Assembly (NCBI GenBank): GCA_050011775.1
Contig: JBEKIL010000007.1
Span: 62,001 to 126,000, forward strand
Direction of reading: 5' to 3'
Source of the DNA: CAVZMI01 sp050011775
Lineage (GTDB): Bacteria > Bacteroidota > Ignavibacteria > UBA10030 > CAVZMI01
Length of the DNA: 64,000 nucleotides
Positions 9,158 through 17,197 of this stretch are shown piece by piece (positions within the stretch are counted from its first letter, which is position 1; every line of letters starts with the position of its first letter). The translations under genes were made by a program, and so were the position numbers. The notes below the pieces were generated by a model. That model did not search any database. It was not told the origin of the DNA and worked only from the letters and a program-made list of their open reading frames with translations.

Positions 9158-10576
9158 ATGATATTACTGGAAGATTGTGATGGAGAACAGCCATTGAAAG
9201 GAGGCGCATATCAGAGTGTTCCTCCAATGCCCGGTATTCCCAAGACAACGGCGTTCCCCCAGTATTTCGAGACAACAATAGCAAACGGTTTACGGCTGCT
9301 GGTGATTGAACATCACTCCCTACCGATTGTCTCGCTTCGGCTTGTTATTCGGAATGGGTCGTTATATGATGGGAGTCTTCCGGGTCTGGCAAGTATGACA
9401 GGTGAATTACTTACCAAGGGAACTGCGTCCCGCACCGCCAGAGAGATCGCGGAAGAAATCGATTTCGTGGGCGGTCAGCTCGCCTCCGGTTCTGATTGGG
9501 ATGCGAATTTCGTGACTCTTAATATTCTCCGGGAACATCTTGATACTGGGTTGTGTCTCATGGAGGATATTGCACTTCATCCGACATTTCCGCATGAAGA
9601 AATCGATCGGCTCCGGGATCAAAGGATTGCGACGCTTTTACAGAAACAAGATGATCCCGGTTTCCTGGCGGATCGCGTCTTTGCAGAGACAGTATACGAC
9701 TCCCATCCCTATGCGCGTCAGATACTCGGTACAAAAAAATCTCTCACTGAGCTGCACCGTGATGATCTTGTGCAATTTCATTCTACAGCCTATGTTCCTA
9801 ATAATGCTATTCTTGCAGTGGCTGGAGATATTTCACCTGTAGAGGCTGTGGATAAAGTACTGGCGATGTGTGAAAAATGGAAGAGGAAGGATATTTTCCC
9901 AACACGATTTCCAGAAATTTCACCGATGAGAACAACGCAAGTCGTGGTTGTTGATAAGCCAGGAGCAGTGCAATCTGCAATTCGTATGGGACATGTTGGA
10001 ATTGCACGAAAGAGCGATGATTACATTCGTACGTATGTTCTGAACACACTCTTTGGAGGATATTTCCAATCACGTATCAACCAGAATCTCCGGGAGGCTC
10101 ACGGCTACACCTATGGGGCGAATTCATTGTTCGATGCTAGGCAGTATGAAGGGCCTTTTACCGTTTCAGTTGATGTCCGAAATGAAGTCACTGATTCGGC
10201 TATTTCCGAGATTCTATACGAGATGCGACGTATATGCACTGAGCGAATTGACGAAAGTGAGCTATCGACAGTCAAAAGCTATATTATTGGATCCTTACCA
10301 TTACAGATTGAAACGCCGAGCCAGATTGCATCCCGGGCAATAAGTATTGAGCTTTACGGTCTTCCGAAAACATTTTATTCCACCCTTAACGAAAATGTTG
10401 CGGCGATTACTGCAATCGATCTTCAGGACATGGCAGAAAAATATTTTCACCCTGATACGTTGGCAATAATTATCGCTGGAGATGCAAAAGTAGTTGAATC
10501 ATTATTAAAAAAGTTCGGTTCCGTCACGGTAATTGATGCCGAAGGCAATTTGCTTTCCGCGGAGAGGATAAAATAA
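9158..10576 (+). CDS. M16 family peptidase-like protein, non-catalytic subunit
   Basis: 472-residue M16 homologue lacking HxxEH: the aligned stretch reads GLASMTGELLTKG, so it cannot bind zinc as its neighbour does. It keeps the substrate-gripping Arg/Tyr region of the C-terminal half (RINQNLREAHGYTYGA). In M16B families such proteins pair with a catalytic subunit, and the gene follows its probable partner by ten bases. The N-terminal ~20 residues from ATG 9158 are not conserved-looking; a later start at M24 (9227) cannot be excluded. No signal peptide is evident. Confidence 0.85.
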   Translation: MILLEDCDGEQPLKGGAYQSVPPMPGIPKTTAFPQYFETTIANGLRLLVIEHHSLPIVSLRLVIRNGSLYDGSLPGLASMTGELLTKGTASRTAREIAEEIDFVGGQLASGSDWDANFVTLNILREHLDTGLCLMEDIALHPTFPHEEIDRLRDQRIATLLQKQDDPGFLADRVFAETVYDSHPYARQILGTKKSLTELHRDDLVQFHSTAYVPNNAILAVAGDISPVEAVDKVLAMCEKWKRKDIFPTRFPEISPMRTTQVVVVDKPGAVQSAIRMGHVGIARKSDDYIRTYVLNTLFGGYFQSRINQNLREAHGYTYGANSLFDARQYEGPFTVSVDVRNEVTDSAISEILYEMRRICTERIDESELSTVKSYIIGSLPLQIETPSQIASRAISIELYGLPKTFYSTLNENVAAITAIDLQDMAEKYFHPDTLAIIIAGDAKVVESLLKKFGSVTVIDAEGNLLSAERIK

Positions 10577-10578
10577 CT

Positions 10579-11580
10579 GTGCACGCTTATCTACAATATT
10601 ATAACGACAATGAGACAGCTGCGTTGCTTCAGTCGTCATACAAAAAAATCAAAACCGAGATTGGGAAAGTCATCATCGGTCAGGAAGTAATTATCGATCA
10701 TCTGTTGATTTCGCTGCTGGCGCGAGGACACTGTCTGCTTGTCGGTGTACCGGGACTCGCAAAAACACTGCTGATCAGAACACTTGCCGAAGTTCTCGAT
10801 CTCAAGTTCAATCGGATACAATTTACTCCCGATCTGATGCCGAGCGATATCACAGGGACAGAAATCATTGAAGAAAATGTGAGTACCGGAGAAAAAGCAT
10901 TCAAATTTGTCAGAGGTCCTGTCTTCGCAAACATAGTCCTTGCCGATGAGATTAACCGGACGCCCCCAAAGACACAAGCTGCACTGCTAGAAGCAATGCA
11001 GGAACACCATGTGACGGCCGCGGGGGAAACCCATAAACTTTCGGAACCATTCTTCGTTCTTGCGACACAAAATCCGATTGAACAGGAAGGTACCTATCCG
11101 CTTCCAGAAGCGCAGCTTGATCGATTTATGTTCAATCTCTGGCTCGATTATCCATCATACGATGAAGAAATTACTATCGTCAAAGCTACAACAAGTTCCG
11201 ACACAGCAATACTTGACCGGGTGTTAAACGCGCAGGATATAATTACATTTCAGGATCTTGTACGGCGTGTACCCGTTGCCGATAGTGTCGTTGAGTATGC
11301 GGTGAATCTCGTCTCATGTACACGTCCACGTTCATCTCAGACACCTCAGTTTATCAACGAATGGTTGCGATGGGGTGCTGGTCCGCGGGCTTCGCAGTAT
11401 CTCGTCCTTGGTGCAAAGACACGGGCACTTCTCGACGGGCGTCATACTCCGGACAGAGATGATATTCGCGCGATGATGGGACCGGTACTTCGACACAGGA
11501 TTGTGACAAATTTCACCGCAGAGGCTGATGGCGTGACCTCGATTCAAATCATAGAAAAGTTATTGAAGGAACACGGATAA
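10579..11580 (+). CDS. MoxR-family AAA+ ATPase
   Basis: 333-residue MoxR-type AAA+ chaperone. Walker A is GVPGLAKT at about 56-63, followed by the MoxR signature FNRIQFTPDLMPSDITGTE, Walker B VLADEINRTPPKTQAALLEAMQE and sensor 1 ATQNPIEQEGTYPLPEAQLDRF. The start is GTG 10579, two bases after the M16 gene. MoxR proteins usually sit beside DUF58 and von Willebrand-type genes that they help mature; none is adjacent here, and the neighbours are peptidases instead, which is unusual. Cytoplasmic by family. Confidence 0.92.
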   Translation: MHAYLQYYNDNETAALLQSSYKKIKTEIGKVIIGQEVIIDHLLISLLARGHCLLVGVPGLAKTLLIRTLAEVLDLKFNRIQFTPDLMPSDITGTEIIEENVSTGEKAFKFVRGPVFANIVLADEINRTPPKTQAALLEAMQEHHVTAAGETHKLSEPFFVLATQNPIEQEGTYPLPEAQLDRFMFNLWLDYPSYDEEITIVKATTSSDTAILDRVLNAQDIITFQDLVRRVPVADSVVEYAVNLVSCTRPRSSQTPQFINEWLRWGAGPRASQYLVLGAKTRALLDGRHTPDRDDIRAMMGPVLRHRIVTNFTAEADGVTSIQIIEKLLKEHG

Positions 11581-11584
11581 TAAA

Positions 11585-13336
11585 ATGAGAAAAAGATATC
11601 TTCTTCTTGGATTGATATTCACGTTAGTATGGACTTCGTACGTCTCGGGCCAGCAGGTACGAAAGTACTGGATTTATTTCAAGGATAAAGAAATTCCTGC
11701 AGCAATTCTTAGGAAATGCACATTGAGTCGTGAAGAAGCCGGGGCGTATATTTCCGAACGAGCTATTGCACGGCGTGAAAAAGTTATGAAGTGGAATTCT
11801 ATTATAGACGAAACCGACCTTCCTGTCAATGAGAGCTATATCAAGCAGCTTCAATTATATGGTGTCCATCCTTCGAATGTCCTGCGTTGGTTCAATGCGA
11901 TCACTGCGTATCTTACTGAAAATCAATATGCAGAGCTATCACATGTCTCGTTTGTAAAAGGAATCGTCCCCGTTCGGACGGTATCTCATCGTTTAGAATC
12001 GTTCCATAATTTATCGACATTCCAATATGAACAATCACAACAAAAAAGGGGTATAGTTGTTGATTATGGTCTGGCAGAATCGCAATTGAATGCAATCAAT
12101 ATCATTCCGGTGCATTTACTAGGAATGCGGGGACAAAACGTTATTATTGGGATGCTTGATACAGGATTCCGATGGAAAACAAGCAATGCTTTGAAAAATG
12201 CCCATGTCCTTGCTGAATATGATTTTATTTTTAAAGATAGTGTTACAGCAAATGAATCCCAGGATGATCCCGGTCAGGATGAACATGGGACGGAGATGTT
12301 TTCGATCCTTGCGGCGAATATTAAAGGTACTTATATCGGTGCCGCGCCCGATGCATCGTTCATTCTTGCAAAGACAGAAGACATTCGGAGTGAAACGAAA
12401 GTAGAAGAAGACAACTGGGCTGCCGCGATCGAATGGATGGAAAGTTTGGGTGTCGATGTCGTCAGCAGTTCAGTCGGTTATAATGATTTTGATCCTCAGG
12501 GCCCGAGTCCGAATGATTATACCTGGAGTAATGGTGATTTCAATGGTCGCACAGCGATCATAACACAAGCTGCTGTATTTGCTGCCCGGCGGGGTGTTGT
12601 TGTTGTGAGTGCTATTGGAAATGAAAAAATTGGTGATGGTATTATAGGTACACTGGATGTGCCTTCAGATGCCGACTCGATCATTTCTGTCGGTGCAGTC
12701 CGATATACAAGTCCGGATTCCGGACAGCTCGCATCATTCAGCTCAACGGGTCCGACGAATGACGGACGAATCAAACCTGATGTAGTTGCTCCAGGTGTGA
12801 ATGTTGTCGTAGTGTCGCCCGAAAATCAATTCATGACCGTTAGTGGAACATCGTGCTCAACCCCGCTGACCGCTGGAGTCGCTGCACTTGTCCTGACAGC
12901 TCATCCGGAATTGACCCCGATTCAAGTTCGCGATGCACTTCGAAACACAGCGACAAATGCATCGACACCTAATAATTTTTGTGGATGGGGAGAAGTGGAT
13001 GCCTTTAAAGCGCTCAAATACTACGATTCATTAAATGTGTTCCCCCCCGTGCCCATCAAGGATTTCGTTTTATATCAAAATTATCCCAATCCCTTTAATG
13101 ATATTACAACCATTCAATACGATGTTGCAGAAGAAACGTCGGTCACTCTTACCATCTACTCTGTACTTGGTGAAAAAATTAGGTTGCTTACCGATGGCAG
13201 CTGTAAAGTCAACAGATATACCATTCAATGGGATGGGAAAAATGCCAATGGTTATCAACTCCCAAGTGGTGTATATTTTATAACGCTCAGCACGCCTCAC
13301 TATACTTCAACGAAGAAAATTATCCTCCTGCGATAA
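11585..13336 (+). CDS. Secreted subtilisin-like (S8) serine protease with C-terminal sorting domain
   Basis: 583 residues. A signal peptide (to about residue 22) and an inhibitor-like propeptide precede a subtilase domain with Asp192 (GMLDTGF), His234 (DEHGTEMF), oxyanion Asn345 (SAIGNE) and Ser423 (SGTSCSTPL). The last ~85 residues (YQNYPNPFNDITTIQYDV ... SGVYFITL ... KKIILLR) are the type of C-terminal sorting domain recognised by Bacteroidota type IX secretion, so I infer export to the cell surface or medium. It begins four bases after moxR, so it is probably in the same transcript. No terminator follows. Confidence 0.9.
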   Translation: MRKRYLLLGLIFTLVWTSYVSGQQVRKYWIYFKDKEIPAAILRKCTLSREEAGAYISERAIARREKVMKWNSIIDETDLPVNESYIKQLQLYGVHPSNVLRWFNAITAYLTENQYAELSHVSFVKGIVPVRTVSHRLESFHNLSTFQYEQSQQKRGIVVDYGLAESQLNAINIIPVHLLGMRGQNVIIGMLDTGFRWKTSNALKNAHVLAEYDFIFKDSVTANESQDDPGQDEHGTEMFSILAANIKGTYIGAAPDASFILAKTEDIRSETKVEEDNWAAAIEWMESLGVDVVSSSVGYNDFDPQGPSPNDYTWSNGDFNGRTAIITQAAVFAARRGVVVVSAIGNEKIGDGIIGTLDVPSDADSIISVGAVRYTSPDSGQLASFSSTGPTNDGRIKPDVVAPGVNVVVVSPENQFMTVSGTSCSTPLTAGVAALVLTAHPELTPIQVRDALRNTATNASTPNNFCGWGEVDAFKALKYYDSLNVFPPVPIKDFVLYQNYPNPFNDITTIQYDVAEETSVTLTIYSVLGEKIRLLTDGSCKVNRYTIQWDGKNANGYQLPSGVYFITLSTPHYTSTKKIILLR

Positions 13337-13444
13337 GCCTGGGAAAACCTCTCAGTATCGATTCTTATGATAGATAAAATAGGAGTTCCAGTCGTCGATC
13401 TGTAGGTTTCGGGAATCAAATACAGTAAAGTGATGCAGGAAATA

Positions 13445-13999
13445 TTATTTGGAGATCGGCGGGGCTTTCCAATGACGATTTTGATAGATGGCGGCGATGG
13501 TGCCTGCGACAATCGATCCGATAATAATGATAATCCCGCTTACGTAAAGGAACGAGGCAATAGTTCCTGCCGACTCAAGCATGGAGAGGCGACCGAGGAT
13601 TGTATTCCAGTCGTGCAGCGCTCCGGAAGAGATTAGTCTTAACTGCCGATATGGTGCATCCCCAACATATACACTGATATTAATCATACTTTCACCAAAC
13701 CAGAAGAGAAAATAATGTGCATTCAATCGGTCTCGCCTATACCAAACAATAATAGCAGCCAGCGGTACTAAAAGCTGCATGAGCGACCCGCCAAGCAGTT
13801 TCATCATAAATCCGAATGGTGAGAAAAAAAGATGTCCTGCCTCATGAATGAATAAATTAATCCAGTCAAGAATAATCAAAGAGAATGGAGGATGGAAATA
13901 CGGCTGTGTTGGTGCGAATTGGTCGGATAAAAGAAAAATGAGAAGGTATATAATATACAATAGAATAACGCTTCGGATGCCGAGGAAGATATACTTCAC
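13445..13999 (-). CDS. Small membrane protein with HEAGH motif (M50B-like)
   Basis: 184-residue integral-membrane protein with about four hydrophobic segments. A zinc-protease-like HEAGH is at residues 52-56 within WINLFIHEAGHLFFSPFG, between membrane segments. This is the M50-type layout, and some M50B-like families are of similar length. A second conserved Asp or Asn ligand is not obvious, so proteolytic activity is not established. It is read towards the subtilase gene with its end about 110 bases from that stop. The name is by motif only. Confidence 0.6.
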   Translation of the reverse strand: MKYIFLGIRSVILLYIIYLLIFLLSDQFAPTQPYFHPPFSLIILDWINLFIHEAGHLFFSPFGFMMKLLGGSLMQLLVPLAAIIVWYRRDRLNAHYFLFWFGESMINISVYVGDAPYRQLRLISSGALHDWNTILGRLSMLESAGTIASFLYVSGIIIIIGSIVAGTIAAIYQNRHWKAPPISK

Positions 14000-14014
14000 G
14001 ATACCTTTTTATCA

Positions 14015-14047
14015 AGAAAAAAGCCCTTCAACAATTGAAGGGCTTTT
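14015..14047 (-). terminator. Rho-independent terminator after the TonB-domain gene
   Basis: A 12-base inverted repeat (AAAAGCCCTTCA / TGAAGGGCTTTT) with loop ACAAT. On the minus strand it is followed by TTTTTT. It lies 14 bases past the stop of the TonB-domain gene and before the HEAGH gene. Confidence 0.85.
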
Positions 14048-14414
14048 GTGATATTCACTGTCATTGCATCTTAAATACAAACGACATTGTCACTTCTGAA
14101 GGGACAGGTTTGTCGTTAACAATCTTTGGGGAAAATTTACTTTTCATCGCAGCATCAATTGCCGGTCTATCGAAAACCGGGTTTGGTGACTTGAGCACAT
14201 CGGCTTTTATCACATTACCATTTTCATCGATTTGAGCCTTGACAATGACTGTTCCCCGGAGTCCAAATTTAGCAGCCATTTCCGGATATTTTGGTTTTCC
14301 GATACTAATAGGTTCTGGCTGTCTATTCACTACTTTTGCTACATTTGCCTCTGCGTTTGTCGGTGGTGGAATCGATGGTTGCGGTTGAGTCTCAGCTGGT
14401 TGATTAACCGCAAT

Positions 14415-14505
14415 TGGTTGTTGCTGTGTCGGTTGTTGTTGTGCCGGTTGTTGCTGTGCCGGTTGTTGTTGTGCCGGTTGTTGCTGTGCCGGTTGTTGTT
14501 TGTTG
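14415..14505 (-). repeat. 15-bp tandem repeat encoding PAQQQ units
   Basis: About five near-identical 15-base units alternate TTGTTGTTGTGCCGG and TTGTTGCTGTGCCGG on the plus strand. They encode PAQQQ/PTQQQ in the periplasmic linker between the membrane helix and the TonB domain. Copy number could vary between strains. Confidence 0.8.
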
Positions 14506-14799
14506 GCATTAGCTAGCCGATCGGTTCGCGTTTCTGCTCCCTGCTGGGTCTGTCCTTGCGGGGTTTGTGAGGTTCCTCGATTGCCACTCGGCGCTGGCTG
14601 TCCGCTCTCTTGCGTTTGTGTAGTTACCGGAACGTTCTGGGCTACGGTTGTCTGTGGTTGCTGCACAGGTTTTGGGGAGAGTAACATCTTTGCACCAAAA
14701 CCGATGGCCACCAGAATGACTATACCCGCGGCAACTAGGATGATAGTCTTCTTTGATTTCTTTTCTTCGACTTCTTCGGTGACGTGATGTGCCTCATGG

Positions 14800-16260
14800 G
14801 CTGCGAGGCTTTCTACTGCCTCTGCATGATGGACAACTTCGGCATGCCGATGTTCTTCACCTTCTCCTTCTGTTTTGCGATGTGCTTCCTCTTCAACTCT
14901 TCGGCGTGCCTCTTCGCTCTTTTTCCGTTCTTCTTCGGCTTTGCGACGCGCGTCCTCCTCCTTACGTCGGCGTTCCTCGTCCTCTCTTTTTCGTCGATCT
15001 TCTTCGACTTTTCGCCGTGCTTCTTCTTCTGCTTTCTCGGCTTTTTTCCGAGCTTCTTCGGCTTTTTTCCTTTCTTCATCAGCCTTACGGCGGGCTTCTT
15101 CCTCTTTCCGCTTTCGTTCTTCTTCCACTTTGCGGCGGGCTTCTTCCTCTTTCTGCTTTCGCTCATCTTCGACTTTACGTCTGGCTTCTTCCTCTTTCCG
15201 CTTTCGTTCTTCTTCCACTTTACGGCGGGCTTCTTCCTCTTTCCGCTTTCGTTCTTCTTCCACTTTACGGCGGGCTTCTTCCTCAGCCTTACGCCGTGTT
15301 TCTTCAGCCTTACGGCGAGCTTCTTCTTCTTTTTGTTTCCGTTCTTCTTCGAGTTTACGCCGTGCTCCTTCTTCGACTTTTCGGCGGGCTTCTTCAGCTC
15401 TTTTCCGTTCTTCTTCAACCCTGCGTCGGGCTTCCTCCTCGGCTTTTCGGCGTGTTTCTTCAGCCTTTTTACGTTCCTCTTCGGCTTTCCGTCGTGCCTC
15501 CTCTTCGGCTTTCCGTCGTGCCTCCTCTTCGGCTTTCCGTCGTGCCTCCTCTTCGGCCTTCCGTCGTGCCTCCTCTTCGGCTTTCCGTCGGGCTTCTTCG
15601 GCTCTCTTTCGTTCTTCTTCAACTTTGCGCCGTGCTTCTTCTTCGGCCTTTTGGCGAGCCTCTTCAGCCTTCTTCCGTTCTTCTTCTGCTTTGCGTCGTG
15701 ACTCTTCTTCGGCCTTCCGTCGTGCCTCTTCTTCTTTTCGCTTACGCTCTTCTTCTACTTTGCGTCTGGCTTCTTCTTCTTTTCGCTTACGCTCTTCTTC
15801 TACTTTGCGTCTGGCTTCTTCTTCTTTTCGCTTACGCTCTTCTTCTCTTCTTTTCGCTTACGTTCTTCTTCGACTTTGCGTCTGGCCTCTTCTTCGGCCT
15901 TCCGTTTGGCTTCTTCTTCGGCCTTCCGTTTGGCTTCTTCTTCGGCCTTCCGTTTGGCTTCTTCTTCTTTTCGTTTACGTTCTTCTTCGGCTTTACGTTT
16001 GGCTTCTTCTTCTGCCTTGCGTCTGGCTTCTTCTTCGGCTTTACGTCTGGCTTCTTCTTCGGCTTTACGTCTGGCTTCTTCTTCGGCCTTGCGTCTGGCT
16101 TCTTCTTCGGCTTTATGTCTGGCTTCTTCTTCGGCTTTACGTCTGGCTTCTTCTTCGGCTTTACGTCTGGCTTCTTCTTCTGCCTTTCTTTGGGCTTCCT
16201 CTTCAGCTTTACGTCTTTTTTCCTCGGCTTCTTGTTCAGCTCTGTTGATTGTATCCTGGA
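14800..16260 (-). repeat. Low-complexity tandem repeat encoding EEEARRKxEEERKRK charged helix
   Basis: About 1.4 kb of degenerate 21-bp and 45-bp units encodes alternating acidic and basic heptad-like blocks (EEEARRK, EEERKRK), an expected single alpha-helix or coiled coil of about 490 residues. The repeat makes the opposite strand open in all frames, which is artefactual. The one-base shift at 15841-15857 lies in this tract. Confidence 0.85.
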
Positions 16261-16876
16261 GAACGCGTAATCGTTCTTCACATTCTATAACCCGCGGATG
16301 GGAAGGATCGATGACAAAAGCTTGCATTAATGCATCTGTTGCTCCAGCTGCATCGCCTTGCAGGATCGCATCCTGGGCCATATCGAGATATCGTTCGAGC
16401 TCTTCATTGAAAATAGGCGGTTCAGTGCCGATTTTTTGTTGATCCTTCAATTCAGTGATTCGTTGAGCGTACGAGTCGATTGTAAGATTTGTGGGGTCAA
16501 TCATGTAAGCTTGGGTAATAACATCCAAAGCTTCGTCAAGTTTGCCTTCACCAATAAGAGTATCTGCTTGCTTGATGTAGGCTTCGACATCGATATCCGT
16601 ATCACTGCGGACTTTTTCTATTACGGCCGTTGGACGGCTTGATCCCTGCTCTGCCTGAAGCTCGAAAATTCGCTCGCGGTATGCCTGAATGTACATATTC
16701 CGTGGGTCAAGCTCATGAGCAAGGGCAAGTGCATCGAGAGCCCTTTCGTAATCTTTTTCCTTGATAAACCGCTCTGCATCTTTCAGATAGGCGCTGACGC
16801 TATCCCGGTCAGCGTTCGTAAGGGTCTTTCCTGCCGATGCTGTACCGCTTCTCGCCTGTGTTTTCATTAGTTTCAC

Positions 16877-17197
16877 ATTTCCCCCCCATTCATGACGTTG
16901 TCCATAAATCTCCGATCAATTTACTTCCTTCCACATCCGTTTGTCGGTTGAGGCATCTTAGGGTTGAATTAAAATTATGAACTGTCTTGGGTTTTAGATA
17001 AAGCTGGAATTACGGTGATGTCTCGCAAGTTTCCAGCACAGAAAATATGATCCTCGTTTTTAGCTTTTATTGCTAATTGATCAAATATAAAGAGCACCGC
17101 AAGCAAAGTCAACAAAAATCTACCATTTTCAACGTATCTGTCACACTCTTATTTTCTTCTGCGGTATTATTAATAGGAAAATACGGGAAAAAAACCA
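16877..17197. other. 321-bp divergent intergenic region
   Basis: Lies between the TonB-domain gene (minus) and the large secreted protein gene (plus). A run of seven G on the minus strand (16881-16887) acts as the likely ribosome site for the former. The region is AT-rich and must hold both promoters, but I cannot point to boxes with confidence. Confidence 0.4.

Larger units (their letters stand above)
14061..16876 (-). pseudogene. Long TonB-domain protein: TPR-like repeats, EARRK charged helix, TM, TonB; one-base frameshift
   Basis: Two minus-strand frames join into one protein of about 938 residues if one base is restored at 15841-15857. Frame one (start GTG 16876 or ATG 16867) has three ~50-residue TPR-like repeats each ending near LDP/IDP, then EEEARRK-type repeats, and stops at 15800 after out-of-frame residues. 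Frame two is open from the shift to 14061. It continues the repeats, then has a membrane helix (TIILVAAGIVILVAIGFGAK, about 710-733) after KKSKK, a PAQQQ repeat tract, and a TonB C-terminal domain (GKPKYPEMAAKFGLRGTVIV ... FSPKIVNDKPVP). Positive-inside topology puts ~700 residues in the cytoplasm and TonB in the periplasm. The shift may be a sequencing error in a purine-rich repeat, so the gene may be intact. Confidence 0.8.

Noticed and set aside
14800..16260. Possible CRISPR array from the dense short repeats
   Set aside because: Repeats are contiguous with no unique spacers and encode a regular charged helix in frame.
14784..16442. Long plus-strand open frames (305, 493, 457 and 188 codons) opposite the TonB-domain gene
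   Set aside because: They are Phe/Ser/Leu/Arg low-complexity translations of the antisense of an EEEARRK repeat, which lacks stop codons in all frames. The minus strand has the recognisable TPR, membrane and TonB parts.
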